A DNA stretch of 64,000 nucleotides from Actinomycetota bacterium (GTDB lineage: Bacteria; Actinomycetota; Geothermincolia; Geothermincolales; RBG-13-55-18). Shown piece by piece: positions 8,271 to 17,679 of this stretch (position 1 is the first letter of the stretch; each line of letters begins with the position of its first letter). The stretch is taken from positions 207,095 to 271,094 of the forward strand of contig JASEFK010000003.1 in assembly GCA_030019255.1 (NCBI GenBank), read 5' to 3'. The translations under genes and the position numbers were made by a program. The notes under the pieces are model-generated. The model was not told the DNA's origin, searched no databases, and saw nothing but the letters and a program-made list of their open reading frames with translations.

Positions 8271-8620
8271 TCCGGGAGCTGGAGATCGAGGACGGCGAAT
8301 GCCGGATATACCTGCGCCTCGCCCTCCCGGAGGAAGCGGCTCCCGGGACCGCAGAACGGGAACGGGAGATCATCACCGCCCCCCTGGCGGGCATCCTCCA
8401 CCTCTCCCACCCCGGGGAAAAAGGTCCCTGCTGCGCGCCGGGGGAGGGCAGGAGACGAGGGGAGGTCCTCTTCTACGTCGAGGCCCTCAAGCACCTCAAC
8501 GAGGTCCACGCGCCCTTCGACCTGGTGGTGGAGGAGGTGCTGGTCGCGGACGGTGCACGGGTGAGCGAGGGCCAGGCCGTACTCCGCGTGAGAAAGGAGG
8601 CGCCGGGTTGGGGGGAGTGA
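8225..8620 (+). CDS. accB: biotin carboxyl carrier protein (AccB-like) with an EALK motif
   Basis: A 131-residue protein with the two-part AccB layout: an N-terminal helix and strand (RGIGEFMRREGIRELEIEDG) and a C-terminal biotinyl domain from ITAPLAGILHLSHPG to GQAVLRV. The biotinylation hairpin reads YVEALKHLNEVHAP, so the acceptor lysine (Lys89) is present, but the usual EAMKM is EALKH. Start chosen at the TTG five bases after GGGAGG, matching family length; an in-frame ATG at 8135 would add 30 residues of unlike composition. Translation is coupled to fabH: the stop TGA overlaps a GTG and sits just before the fabH ATG. It is probably the functional carrier, since the other AccB-like protein has no lysine. 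Confidence 0.8.
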   Translation: MDYLRGIGEFMRREGIRELEIEDGECRIYLRLALPEEAAPGTAEREREIITAPLAGILHLSHPGEKGPCCAPGEGRRRGEVLFYVEALKHLNEVHAPFDLVVEEVLVADGARVSEGQAVLRVRKEAPGWGE

Positions 8621-8622
8621 CC

Positions 8623-9675
8623 ATGACCGCCTGCGGTTCCTTCCTCCCGGGGCACGCGCTGCACAACCGGGACCTGGAAGGCTTCCTGGACACCAGCCAC
8701 GAGTGGATATTCTCCCGCACGGGAATCGCGGAGCGGAGAATCGCGGGGCCCGGGGAGGACAACCTAACCCTCTCCCTGGAGGCCTCCCGGCGTGCCCTGC
8801 GACGGGCGGGGCACAAGGGAAGGGACGTGGACCTGGTGGTGGTGGCCACCACCACCGCCGACCGCATGGTCCCCTCGCTGGCCTGCAGCCTGCAGAGAGA
8901 GCTGGGGGCACGCGGCCCGGCCTTCGACCTCAACGCCGCCTGCAGCGGTTTCATCTACGCCCTGGCGGTGGCCTCCCGTTTCCTGGAGACGGGCGCGGCG
9001 AGGAGGGCGCTGGTGGTGGGAACGGAGACCCTTTCCCGTATCCTGGACTGGAAGGACCGCTCCACCTGCGTCCTCTTCGGCGACGGGGCCGGGGCGGCGA
9101 TACTGGAGCCCTGCGGGGACGGGGAGGGCATCATCTCGGTCTGCCTGGGCGCCGACGGGGAGGGTGACCGGCTCATCCGCGCCGAGGGAGGAGGGGCACG
9201 GATGATGGCCTCCCTGCGCGGCAACCTGGACGGAGGCGAGGCCGGCCTGCGGGAACATCTCCCCTTCCTGGCTCGTGCCTGGGAGAAAGGGGACCCCTTC
9301 CTGCGCATGGACGGAAGGGAGGTCTTCAAGTTCGCGGTGCGCAAGCTCGAGGAGGTGGTGCGGGACCTCTGCGGACGGGCCGTCGTGGACCCCCGCGAGG
9401 TGGACCTCATTATCCCCCACCAGGCCAACCTGTGCATCATCGAGGCGGCGTCAAGGAGGCTGGGCGTCCCCCTGGAACGCTTCCACCTCAACCTGGAACG
9501 CTGCGCCAACACCTCCGCCGCCTCCATACCCCTGGCCCTGGATGACGCCCTTGGCCTGGGAAAAATTGACAAAGGAGACCTGGTCCTGCTGGTGGCCTTC
9601 GGCGCCGGCCTCACCTGGGCCGGCGCGCTCATGAGGTGGACAGGTAAGGCTTACGGAAAGGAGGAAAGATATTGA
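8623..9675 (+). CDS. fabH: 3-oxoacyl-ACP synthase III
   Basis: FabH starts fatty-acid chains by condensing an acyl-CoA with malonyl-ACP. The 350-residue protein carries the Cys-His-Asn triad: FDLNAACSGF (Cys107), IPHQANLCII (His266) and RCANTSAAS (Asn296). Residues 26-37, HEWIFSRTGIAE, match the family's substrate-pocket start. It is slightly longer than the 317-residue E. coli enzyme because of an insertion near 200-220 and a short C-terminal tail. A GTG six bases upstream (8617) is an alternative start. Its TGA overlaps the TTG of fabG. Confidence 0.94.
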   Translation: MTACGSFLPGHALHNRDLEGFLDTSHEWIFSRTGIAERRIAGPGEDNLTLSLEASRRALRRAGHKGRDVDLVVVATTTADRMVPSLACSLQRELGARGPAFDLNAACSGFIYALAVASRFLETGAARRALVVGTETLSRILDWKDRSTCVLFGDGAGAAILEPCGDGEGIISVCLGADGEGDRLIRAEGGGARMMASLRGNLDGGEAGLREHLPFLARAWEKGDPFLRMDGREVFKFAVRKLEEVVRDLCGRAVVDPREVDLIIPHQANLCIIEAASRRLGVPLERFHLNLERCANTSAASIPLALDDALGLGKIDKGDLVLLVAFGAGLTWAGALMRWTGKAYGKEERY

Positions 9676-10415
9676 GCGCTGAGGGAAGGACGGCGCTGGT
9701 GACCGGCGGCTCCCGCGGCATCGGGCGGGCCATCGCCCTGAAACTGGCGGAGGGCTGCTCGCGTATTGCCATTAATTACCATAAGAACCACGCGGCGGCC
9801 GAGGCATGCCTGGAGATGCTCTTCGCGGCGGGGGTGGAGGCCATGGCGCTACCGGCGGACGTGTCCCGTCCCGAGGAGGTAAAGCCGATGATGGAGCGAC
9901 TGGAGAGGACGTGGGGCGGGGTGGACATCCTGGTCAACAACGCCGGGGTCCGCCGCGACGGCCTGGCCGTCCGCCTGGGAGACGAGGACTGGGACCGGGT
10001 GCTGGACACCAACCTGAAGGGGGCCTTCAACTGTTCCCGCGCCGCCCTTCCGGGCATGATCCGCCGCCGCTGGGGACGGATAGTGAACGTATCCTCGGTG
10101 GCCGGCCTGGTGGGTAACCCCGGGCAGGTCAACTACTGCGCCTCTAAGGCCGGACTCCTGGGGCTCACGCGCAGCCTGGCCCGGGAGGTGGCACGCCGCA
10201 ACATCACCGTGAACGCCGTGGCTCCCGGCCTTATCGCCACGGAGATGGTGGAGGATCTGGCCGGGGAGTGGCGGGAGCTCATTACCTCGCGCATTCCCCT
10301 GGGAAGGGCGGGTTCACCCGAGGAGGTGGCGGAAGTGGTAGCCTTCCTGGTTTCTGAGGCAGCCTCCTACGTCACCGGCCAGGTTATCTGCGTGGACGGG
10401 GGGATGACCTGTTGA
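9672..10415 (+). CDS. fabG: 3-oxoacyl-ACP reductase
   Basis: FabG performs the first NADPH-dependent reduction of each elongation cycle. It is a 247-residue short-chain dehydrogenase: nucleotide motif TGGSRGIG (11-18), VNNAG (88-92), and the catalytic Ser142, Tyr155 and Lys159 in NVSSVAG...NYCASKAG. C-terminal VTGQVICVDGGM is the usual ending. TTG start after GGAGGAAAGATA, overlapping the fabH stop; its stop overlaps the TTG of accD. Confidence 0.94.
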   Translation: MSAEGRTALVTGGSRGIGRAIALKLAEGCSRIAINYHKNHAAAEACLEMLFAAGVEAMALPADVSRPEEVKPMMERLERTWGGVDILVNNAGVRRDGLAVRLGDEDWDRVLDTNLKGAFNCSRAALPGMIRRRWGRIVNVSSVAGLVGNPGQVNYCASKAGLLGLTRSLAREVARRNITVNAVAPGLIATEMVEDLAGEWRELITSRIPLGRAGSPEEVAEVVAFLVSEAASYVTGQVICVDGGMTC

Positions 10416-11218
10416 GCTCCGTCCGGGAGATGCTGAGGCGTAGAGAGAGGGCCTCCCGGCTCTGGAAACCCTGTGCCGGTTGTGGACTGCGGGTGGAGGT
10501 CGAGGTGCTGGCCGGAAACCTCGGTGTCTGTCCCCTGTGCGGACACCACCACCGCCTGGCTCCCCAGGAGCGAGCCGCATGGCTCTTCGACGCCGGAACC
10601 TTTCGACCCCGGCGTCACCGCATGCGTTCCACCGACCCCCTGGGGTTCTACGCCCACTCGGACGACGGCGCCGGGCCCGGCCCCGAGGAGCCGGTGATCT
10701 ACGGGCCGGGAAACATCGCCGGCAGACGGTGCGTGGCGGCGCTGATGGATTTCTTCCAAGCCGGCGGATCGCTGGGCGCGGTGGCCGGGGAGCTCATCTG
10801 CCGGGCTGGAGAGCTCGCCCGGAGCGAGGAACTGCCCCTCCTCCTGGTCACCGCCTCGGGAGGGGCGCGCGTGCAGGAGGGCACGCTGGCCCTTCTGCAG
10901 ATGGCCAAGACCATGGTGACCATGAACGAATTGCACGAAGAAGGGATCCCCGTGATTGCCCTGCTCTGCGATCCCACCTGCGGGGGGGTCGCCGCCAGCT
11001 TCGCTTATGCCGCCGACTTCATCCTGGCGGAGCCGGGGGCCCTCATCTGTTTCACCGGCCCGCGGGTGGCGGAGCAGGCGGCAGGCATCAGGTTTCCGGA
11101 AGGCTTTGCGCGGGCGGAACGGCTGCTGGAGCGCGGTCTGGTGGATATGGTGGTCCCGCGACGCGAGCAGCGTCGGGTAATCGGTGACCTGCTGGCCTTC
11201 CTGGAGGGAAGGGGGTGA
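10412..11218 (+). CDS. accD: acetyl-CoA carboxylase carboxyltransferase subunit beta
   Basis: Partner of AccA. The 268-residue protein has the N-terminal zinc ribbon CAGC...CPLC (Cys21, 24, 40, 43), then the crotonase-fold carboxyltransferase domain with TASGGARVQEGTLALLQMAK and PVIALLCDPTCGGVAASFA. C-terminal PEGFARAERLLERGLVD is the family's closing helix. TTG start overlapping the fabG stop. Typical AccD has four Cys with this spacing, so this copy looks intact. Confidence 0.93.
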   Translation: MSSVREMLRRRERASRLWKPCAGCGLRVEVEVLAGNLGVCPLCGHHHRLAPQERAAWLFDAGTFRPRRHRMRSTDPLGFYAHSDDGAGPGPEEPVIYGPGNIAGRRCVAALMDFFQAGGSLGAVAGELICRAGELARSEELPLLLVTASGGARVQEGTLALLQMAKTMVTMNELHEEGIPVIALLCDPTCGGVAASFAYAADFILAEPGALICFTGPRVAEQAAGIRFPEGFARAERLLERGLVDMVVPRREQRRVIGDLLAFLEGRG

Positions 11219-11375
11219 GGGAAAACCTCAGCGGGGAGGGAGGTTTTCGCGATTCCTCATCGCGGGCCGAATGCGTCGGATTTCCTTCCCACATGCACGG
11301 GAACGTTGGGTCATCGGGTCGGCAGGCCGGAAGATGACGGCATGGCCGGCCCGGAGAGGAGGAAAGGAGGACGAG

Positions 11376-11639
11376 GTGGACGAGCAGGCGCTATTCCGGA
11401 AGGTCCAGTCCGTGCTGGCCGAGAGGCTGGCCCGGGACCCGGGGGAGATAACCCGGGAATCGCGCCTCCAGGAGGACCTGGAGGTGGACTCCCTGGACCT
11501 GGTGGACCTCTCCATGGTCCTGGAGGACGAGTACGGCATCGACATCCTGGAGGGAGAAGTCGGCGACATCGTGACCGTGGGCGACGTGGTCAGGCTGGTC
11601 CTGGATCGCCTGCTGCAAAAGGAAGGTGAGGTGAAGTGA
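11376..11639 (+). CDS. acpP: acyl carrier protein
   Basis: An 87-residue acidic protein with the phosphopantetheine attachment motif [10 protein letters not shown] (Ser39) in the DSL context used by holo-ACP synthase. GTG start chosen because GGAAAGGAGG sits five bases upstream and the length matches the family; upstream in-frame starts would add unlike sequence. It follows accD after 157 bases, the only sizeable gap in the operon, and its stop overlaps the GTG of fabF. Confidence 0.92.
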   Translation: MDEQALFRKVQSVLAERLARDPGEITRESRLQEDLEVDSLDLVDLSMVLEDEYGIDILEGEVGDIVTVGDVVRLVLDRLLQKEGEVK

Positions 11640-12898
11640 GGCGCCGCGTGGTCATCACGGGCATGGGACCGGTGACCTCCCTGGGCATGTGTCTTTCCAG
11701 TTTCTGGAATGCCTTGAAGGAGGGGCGCTCGGGGATCTCGACCATCACCTCCTTCGATCCCCGCGGGCTTCCCAGCCGCATAGCGGGGGAGGTCTCCGAC
11801 TTCGATCCCCAGGCCTTCATGGACGGCAAGACCGCCCAGCGCCTGGACCGCTTCTGCCAGTTCGCGGTGGCCGCCGCCCGCCTGGCTCTCGACGACGCCG
11901 GCCTCCCGGAAGGGAGGGAGCTGGAGGAGGCGGGGGTGGAGGACCACCGCGCCGCGGTGGTGGTGGGCTCGGGCATCGGGGGGATGTCCACCCTGGAAAG
12001 CCAGCACCGGGTGATGCTGGAGCGGGGGTATGCCCGCGTCAGTCCCTTCACCATCCCCATGATCATCCCCAACATGGCCGCCGGGGTGCTGGGCATGGTC
12101 CTCGGCTTCCGGGGACCCAACCTGTGCACGGTCACCGCCTGCGCCGCCGGTGCCCACGCCCTGGGCGTGGGTTTCCAGCTGGTGGCGGGAGGTTGGGCGG
12201 ACCTCTGCCTGGCGGGAGGGGTGGAGGCCAGCGTAACCCCCCTCTCGGTGGCCAGCTTCTGCTCCATGCGCGCCCTCTCCACCCGCAACCACGACCCGGA
12301 AGGGGCCAGCCGGCCCTTCGACGCCGATAGGGATGGCTTCGTCATCGCCGAGGGGGCCGGCCTCCTGGTGCTGGAGAGCCTGGAAGGCGCCCTGGAAAGG
12401 GGAGCCCGCGTATACGCGGAGCTGGCCGGCTTCGGGATGAGCTGCGACGCCTACCACATGACCGCCCCGGACCCGGAGTCGCGGGGGGCCGCGCTGTGCA
12501 TGGAGGAGGCCCTGCGCTCGGCGAAGATGCGTCCCGAGGAGGTGGGCTACATAAACGCCCACGGGACTTCCACTCCCTACAACGACCGCGCGGAGACCCT
12601 GGCCATCAAGAAGGTCTTCGGCGAGCTGGCCTACCGCATCCCGGTCTCCTCCACCAAGTCCATGACCGGCCACCTCCTGGGAGCGGCGGGGGGCGTGGAG
12701 GCCATCGCCACGGTCATGGCCCTCCACGAGGGGGTACTTCCACCCACCATCAACCTGGAGAACCCGGACCCGGAATGCGACCTGGACTACGTCCCCGGGG
12801 AAAGCCGCCCGGCCGAGGCGCGGGCGGCCCTGAGCAATTCCTTCGGCTTCGGTGGCCACAACGCCTGCCTGGCCTTCCGGGCCTGGGAAGGAGAATAG
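11636..12898 (+). CDS. fabF: 3-oxoacyl-ACP synthase II
   Basis: FabF elongates acyl-ACP with malonyl-ACP. The 420-residue thiolase-fold enzyme has [14 protein letters not shown] (Cys169), [13 protein letters not shown] (His309), [15 protein letters not shown] (Lys341 and His346) and [14 protein letters not shown] at the C-terminus, all family landmarks. GTG start overlapping the acpP stop. Last gene of the operon, followed by a GC-rich hairpin and convergent with moeA. Confidence 0.95.
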   Translation: MRRRVVITGMGPVTSLGMCLSSFWNALKEGRSGISTITSFDPRGLPSRIAGEVSDFDPQAFMDGKTAQRLDRFCQFAVAAARLALDDAGLPEGRELEEAGVEDHRAAVVVGSGIGGMSTLESQHRVMLERGYARVSPFTIPMIIPNMAAGVLGMVLGFRGPNLCTVTACAAGAHALGVGFQLVAGGWADLCLAGGVEASVTPLSVASFCSMRALSTRNHDPEGASRPFDADRDGFVIAEGAGLLVLESLEGALERGARVYAELAGFGMSCDAYHMTAPDPESRGAALCMEEALRSAKMRPEEVGYINAHGTSTPYNDRAETLAIKKVFGELAYRIPVSSTKSMTGHLLGAAGGVEAIATVMALHEGVLPPTINLENPDPECDLDYVPGESRPAEARAALSNSFGFGGHNACLAFRAWEGE

Positions 12899-12900
12899 AA

Positions 12901-12933
12901 GGCGGGCGGGAGCGGGGCGGCGTTCCGCCCGCC
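12901..12933. terminator. GC-rich hairpin after fabF
   Basis: GGCGGGCGG at 12901-12909 and CCGCCCGCC at 12925-12933 form a perfect 9-bp stem with a 15-base loop three bases after the fabF stop. There is no T-tract, so it may act as a bidirectional or assisted terminator between the convergent fab operon and moeA. Confidence 0.5.
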
Positions 12934-13079
12934 TCGCCGCTGGCTCCCGGGAGACAAGCGGAGCCCGCGGAAAGCGACCGGAAAGGCGGAAGGGGCAGGG
13001 GCGACGCCGAAGGCAAGTATCCCAGGAGGGGGAGCGTTTTCCTTGCCCCGCGAGGAGGAGGTTTCCCGGCCTGGCGATT

Positions 13080-14288
13080 TCAGGGGCGCAGGAGCTGGAT
13101 GGTCACCTCCGAACCGGGCTCCAGGCGCCCCACTTCCTCCGGCAGGACGGCCAGGGCGTTGCCCAGGACCATGGACTTCAGTATCCCGCTCCCCTGGGGC
13201 CCGGTGGGGCGCGCGTGCCAGCGACCGTCCCTCCACTCCGCGATCACCCGGATGAACTCCGTCCGCCCCGTTCGCCTCCCGATGGGGGCATCCAGGACGG
13301 CGGTGACCTGGGGACGGAAGAGGGAGGAGCGTCCCATCATCTTGAGCAGGGCGGGACGGACGAACTGCTCGAAGGAGACCATCACCGAAACGGGGTTCCC
13401 GGGGAGGCCGAAGAGGGGCTTTCCCCCGATGTGCCCGAAGGCCTGGGGCTTTCCCGGGCGCATGGCCACCTTCCAGAAGTTCATCTCGCCCAGCTTTCCC
13501 AGGACGTCCTTGACCATGTCGTAATCTCCCACCGAGACCCCACCGCTGGTGACGAAGAGGTCCACGCGGTCCAGGTTGTCCATGATGGTCCGCTCCAGGA
13601 GGGCGGCGTCGTCGCGCACGATGCCCAGGCGCAGCGGTTCCCCGCCCGCCTCCCGGACCATGCCATAGACCGTGTAGCTATTGGAGTCCCGTATCTTTCC
13701 GGGAGGGAGCTCCGCCTCCACCTCCACCAGCTCGTCCCCGGTGGAGATGATGCCCACCACGGCGCGCCGGAAGCAGCGCACCCGGGCGTAACCCAGGGAG
13801 GCCAGCATCCCCAGCTCGGCGGGACCCACCGGGGTCCCGGCGGCGATGACCCTCTCCCCGGCCCGCACGTCCTCCCCCGCGCGGCGCACGTTGTCTCCCC
13901 TGGAAACTCCTTCCACCACCAGCACCCGCCCCTCCTCGGCGCGGGTCACCTCCACCGGGACCACGGCGTCCGCTCCCGGCGGTAGGGGTGCCCCGGTCAT
14001 GATGCGCAGGGCCTGGCCGGGTCCCACGGCCACTTCCGCTGTGTACCCCGCCGGGAGGTCCCCGAGCACCTCCAGCTCCACCGGGCTGTCCTCCGCTGCC
14101 CCGCTCACGTCCTCCGCCCGCACGGCGTAACCGTCCATGGCCGAGTTGTCGAACGGGGGGATGTCGTTGACCGCCACCACGTCATCGGCCAGGGTCATCC
14201 CCAGCGCCTCCAGCAGGGGGACCTCCACCGGCTCCAGGGGCCGTATGGTCTCCAGTACCCTACGCCTGGCTTCCTCCACGCTCAGCAT
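13080..14288 (-). CDS. moeA: molybdopterin molybdenumtransferase
   Basis: MoeA inserts molybdate (or tungstate) into adenylylated molybdopterin. The 402-residue protein begins MLSVEEARRRVLETI and shows DIPPFDNSAMDGYAVR, IMTGAPLPPGADAVV, ISTGDELV, DSNSY and FVTSGGVSVGDYD, then GLPGNPVS before the C-terminal domain, all classic MoeA motifs. Start set at the ATG after AGGAGGAGAGACAAG; an upstream in-frame ATG adds 13 residues without a better site. It is last in the minus-strand Mo/W gene group, 82 bases after a TupA-like gene, consistent with use of the imported oxyanion. Confidence 0.94.
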   Translation of the reverse strand: MLSVEEARRRVLETIRPLEPVEVPLLEALGMTLADDVVAVNDIPPFDNSAMDGYAVRAEDVSGAAEDSPVELEVLGDLPAGYTAEVAVGPGQALRIMTGAPLPPGADAVVPVEVTRAEEGRVLVVEGVSRGDNVRRAGEDVRAGERVIAAGTPVGPAELGMLASLGYARVRCFRRAVVGIISTGDELVEVEAELPPGKIRDSNSYTVYGMVREAGGEPLRLGIVRDDAALLERTIMDNLDRVDLFVTSGGVSVGDYDMVKDVLGKLGEMNFWKVAMRPGKPQAFGHIGGKPLFGLPGNPVSVMVSFEQFVRPALLKMMGRSSLFRPQVTAVLDAPIGRRTGRTEFIRVIAEWRDGRWHARPTGPQGSGILKSMVLGNALAVLPEEVGRLEPGSEVTIQLLRP

Positions 14289-14370
14289 CTTGTCTCTCCT
14301 CCTACCCTGCACCTCGATCCCGGCCACCCGGGGCCGCCTTTTTCCTCACAGCGCAGGAGAATACCCTGCT

Positions 14371-15189
14371 TCACTCCGGCGGAGACCAGTCGCCTTTTTC
14401 CATATATTTCCTGGCCTCCTCCGAGAGCAGGTAATCGGCGAAACACCGCGCACCCTCGGCGTCAGTGTCCGGGTAAACCAGGGTTCCGACGGCCATTACG
14501 TGGTAGGGATTGGGAAGCTCCCCGTTCATCCCGAAGAGGGGCTCTGACTCCAGGTCCGGGGCCAGCCTGAGGAAGGTGCTGCTGTCCGCCAGGGTGTAGG
14601 CACCCTCCCGGGAAGCCTGGGCCAGCACCTGCTCCATGTCCCCCTCTACCACCCTGACCCAGTCGGTCGTCTCTCCCGCTTGCATGCCACTCAGGAGAAA
14701 GAAGATCCTGGACGCGGTCCCCGATTCGTCCGACCGCACCAAAAAAACCCTTCCGGAGGTGGCTATCCTCTCCAAGGCCTCCTCCGGGCTCCCCGCCTCC
14801 CTCACCCCGGCGGGATCGTCTGGCGGTCCCACCAGGAGGTAGGAATCGCGCATCACCTCCAGCCTGAATTCCAGGTAGCCGTTCCTCTCCAGGCGTTCCT
14901 CCTCCTCGGGGACGTGCAGGAGCAAAAGGTCGCACTCCCCGTGGACGGCCATCTCCAGGCCCTCGGCGTCGGAAACCGTTAAAAGCTCCACCCGGCTCCC
15001 GGTGCGCGCCTGGAAATCCTCAATCCAGGCCTCCAGGATGCCGAATCCCTGCAGGTCCGAGGTGGCCGCCAGGACCAGCGGTCGCCCGCCGTCCCCCTCG
15101 CAACCCCCGAGGGCGAGGGAGGAGAGGACGAGCAAAGCCGGCAGGAGTGCCGCCAATAAATGCGACTGCCGGAATCCTTTCCTCTTCAT
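14371..15189 (-). CDS. divergent TupA-like substrate-binding lipoprotein
   Basis: A 272-residue extracytoplasmic binding protein with a lipobox (SLALGGCEG) after a basic, hydrophobic signal. It aligns along its length with the TupA at 17680-18525: LDAWI-like start, GLEMAVHGECDLLLLH, SYLLVGPPDDPAGV, VRSDESGTAS, EGAYTLADSSTFL. The oxyanion-binding TTTS of TupA is here AATSD, so the ligand may differ from tungstate. It is separated from tupC by 522 bases and sits directly before moeA. It could be a second Mo/W receptor using the same permease, or a sensor. It has no permease or ATPase of its own here. Confidence 0.8.
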   Translation of the reverse strand: MKRKGFRQSHLLAALLPALLVLSSLALGGCEGDGGRPLVLAATSDLQGFGILEAWIEDFQARTGSRVELLTVSDAEGLEMAVHGECDLLLLHVPEEEERLERNGYLEFRLEVMRDSYLLVGPPDDPAGVREAGSPEEALERIATSGRVFLVRSDESGTASRIFFLLSGMQAGETTDWVRVVEGDMEQVLAQASREGAYTLADSSTFLRLAPDLESEPLFGMNGELPNPYHVMAVGTLVYPDTDAEGARCFADYLLSEEARKYMEKGDWSPPE

Positions 15190-15711
15190 GCCTGGTGTCC
15201 TTCCTCGGTCATGCCCGCTGAATCAGTGCGGGGGCTACGTACGTCACCTATCCAGTATTCACCCTCTCCGTCTTCCCGTCAAAAGCCCCGAATTACCCTC
15301 AAAATCCTGAGGTCGGATGAACAATCCCAAACACATTCTTGTGAATTCTATGGAAGTAATACTCTGGGCTTCGGGACCCTAAAGCGTATATTAACCGCCG
15401 AATATGTCCACTCGGGAAGGGGCGGGGGTCCGGATGGTCCTGTAAGGCGGAACGCGAACGCCACGACGGTACCTTTTTCCAATCTCGAAAAGCCCGAATG
15501 CCTTCCCGCCCTTTCAAGTCGCCCTTTCGTGAACTCAGAAAGGCACCGGTCTCTCGGGTTGAAAAATCGATGTACCGGCCCCCCGTTCTCCCCTGCCCGG
15601 CAAGGCTGGTCGGCAATCCGAGATAGTCCCTCGTTCCCCGGCGTGGAAAGGTTTTCTCCCCTCTTGCCCGTCCTTATGTTCAGCCTCCAAGACCGACCCA
15701 TCCCGTGCTCA
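15190..15711. other. 522-base intergenic region before the second TupA-like gene
   Basis: No convincing gene: the open frames lack ribosome binding sites and family features. It is less GC-rich than its neighbours, with an AT-rich patch near 15330-15410 that could hold the promoter of the TupA-like gene. The aptamer found upstream of tupA and the MobB-like gene is not present here. Nothing further could be assigned. Confidence 0.5.
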
Positions 15712-16815
15712 CTACTCCCGTGCCCCGCTGAAGGGCATTATATGGAGGGAGGTGGCCTTCAGGGCGGCGGTGAAAGCCTTCCCCGGGGCGATGCCCATCT
15801 CCTCCCGGGAAGGGCGGGTCACGTGGGCGGTGAGGGGGAACCCGCAGTCCAGGCGCACCTTCACCATCCCTCCCATCTCCCGCACCTCCAGGACCCGGGC
15901 GGAAAGCCGGTTGCGCGCCGAACCGGCCTCCTCCCCGGGGACGTGGAGGACCACCTCCTCGGGATGCACCAGGACCTTCACCCGGGAGCCTACCGGGAAA
16001 TCCCCCAGGGCCAGCAGCTCCCCCTCCCCCACCCGAATGCGCACCATCTCTCCCTTCCCAGCCACCACCTCGCCTTCCAGGAGGTTCTCCGCCCCCAGGA
16101 AGGAGGCCACCTCCTCGGAAACCGGTCGGGCGAAGACCTCCCCCGGCTTCCCCACCTGTTGGAGCGTTCCGCCTATGAGCACCGCCAGGCGGTCGGCGAC
16201 CTCCAGGACCTCGTGGTAGTCGTGGGAGACGTAGACGGCGGTGACCCCCGCCTCCCGCACCAGGAGGGGGAGGAGGCGCAGCATCTCCCGGCGGGTGGGA
16301 AGGTCCAGGTTGGAGAGGGGCTCGTCCAGGAGCAGCAGGCGGGGCCTGAGGATGAGGGCCCGGCCCAGGGCCACCTTCTGGGCCTCCCCGCCGGAGAGGG
16401 TGCGCACGTCCCGGGAGGCCAAGTGCTCCAGGCCCAGGCGCTCCAGCATCTCCCGCACACGTGCTTTTCTCTCCGCTCGGGGCATCCCCCTGACCTTCAG
16501 CCCGTAGGCCAGGTTGTCCTCCACGGTGCGACGGAAGAGGATGGGGTCCTGGAAGATCATGGTCATCTGCGCCGCCAGCTTCCGCCGCTCCCCGCGCTCC
16601 AGCGTGGAGAGCTGCTTCCCGTCCCAGAAAACGATCTCCCCCCTGGTAGGTCTTTCCAGCAGGTTGATGATGCGCAGGAGGGTGCTCTTCCCCGAGCCGT
16701 TGGGCCCCACCACGGCGGTGACCGACCCCTCCTCTATGTCCAGCTCTCCCACCTGGAGCACGCGCCGTCCGTCGTACTCCCGCTCGACGCCGCGCAGGGA
16801 CAGGAGGGGAGTCAT
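15712..16815 (-). CDS. tupC: tungstate ABC transporter ATP-binding protein
   Basis: A 367-residue ATPase: Walker A VVGPNGSGKST, Q-loop MIFQDPILF, signature LSGGEAQKVALGRAL, Walker B LLLLDEPLSNLD and switch His in VSHDYHE. The last about 125 residues form a TOBE/Mop-type oxyanion-binding extension (GAENLLEGEVV onward), as in Mo/W transporters, often used for feedback. Start is the ATG whose bases overlap the tupB stop. Expected complex: two TupC, two TupB and the lipoprotein TupA at the membrane. Confidence 0.9.
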   Translation of the reverse strand: MTPLLSLRGVEREYDGRRVLQVGELDIEEGSVTAVVGPNGSGKSTLLRIINLLERPTRGEIVFWDGKQLSTLERGERRKLAAQMTMIFQDPILFRRTVEDNLAYGLKVRGMPRAERKARVREMLERLGLEHLASRDVRTLSGGEAQKVALGRALILRPRLLLLDEPLSNLDLPTRREMLRLLPLLVREAGVTAVYVSHDYHEVLEVADRLAVLIGGTLQQVGKPGEVFARPVSEEVASFLGAENLLEGEVVAGKGEMVRIRVGEGELLALGDFPVGSRVKVLVHPEEVVLHVPGEEAGSARNRLSARVLEVREMGGMVKVRLDCGFPLTAHVTRPSREEMGIAPGKAFTAALKATSLHIMPFSGARE

Positions 16816-17579
16816 GCCACCTCCCTCCCCCTCAGCCTGGAGAGGATGCCCCTGGCTACCCTGCCCGGACCGTGGAAGGCCGTGCCCTGCTGGAGGAGGG
16901 TCATGAACCACACCAGTAGGAAGGTGATGCCCAGGAGGATGACCCCCAGGGCGATGGCCCGCACGCTGTCGCCGCGACCGACCTCCAGCACGGTGGCCGT
17001 GGTCAGGGTGCGAGTGTAGGGCTGGCCGTTGAGGAGCAGGTTGCCCCCCACCATCATGGCCGCCCCCACCTCGGAGATGACCCCCCCGAAACCGGCGATG
17101 ACCGCGGCCAGGAGGGAAAGGCGGTTCTCCCGCAGCAGGGTCAGGGCGGCCCTCATCTCCCCGGCCCCCAGGGACCTGGCCTGAAGCCTTATCCGCGGGT
17201 CGGCGTTCTGCAGCGCGGCCATGGTTATCCCGGCGATGAGGGGCATGGCCAGCACCACCTCGGCCAGGATGATGGCCTTGGGGGTATACAGCCACTCCAG
17301 GAAACCCAGTGGTCCCCTTCTTTTGAGGAAGAGGTAGACGAAGAGCCCCACCACCACCGGGGGGAGGCCCATTCCGGCGTTGACCAGGGTGACCAGGAGC
17401 CGGCGGCCCCGGAAACGGTAGAGGGCCAGGACCGACCCGAGGGGGATACCCAGCAGCATGCCGACCAGGGTGGCCAGGGCGCACACGTAGAGGGTGAAGA
17501 GGGTGATCCTCATGACATAGGGGTCCAGCCTGGCGATGAGCCTGACGGCCTCCACCAATCCCTGCCATATCTCTCCCAT
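16812..17579 (-). CDS. tupB: tungstate ABC transporter permease
   Basis: A 255-residue inner-membrane permease with about five or six hydrophobic segments (first at about 25-50). The EAA-type loop for ATPase contact is SLGAGEMRAALTLLRENRLSLL; GFGGVISEVGAAMMVGGN is typical of TupB/CysT-like permeases. It starts at ATG, 100 bases after tupA, and overlaps tupC by four bases, indicating one transcript tupA-tupB-tupC. Confidence 0.92.
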   Translation of the reverse strand: MGEIWQGLVEAVRLIARLDPYVMRITLFTLYVCALATLVGMLLGIPLGSVLALYRFRGRRLLVTLVNAGMGLPPVVVGLFVYLFLKRRGPLGFLEWLYTPKAIILAEVVLAMPLIAGITMAALQNADPRIRLQARSLGAGEMRAALTLLRENRLSLLAAVIAGFGGVISEVGAAMMVGGNLLLNGQPYTRTLTTATVLEVGRGDSVRAIALGVILLGITFLLVWFMTLLQQGTAFHGPGRVARGILSRLRGREVA

Positions 17580-17679
17580 CTTTTCCTCCCGGACTTAATG
17601 CGCCGTTTACCTCTCCGTCCCGGCCGCCGCTACCCAGGTCACCGCGCGCAACCTCGCACCCCCGAGCATTGTTCCCCCG

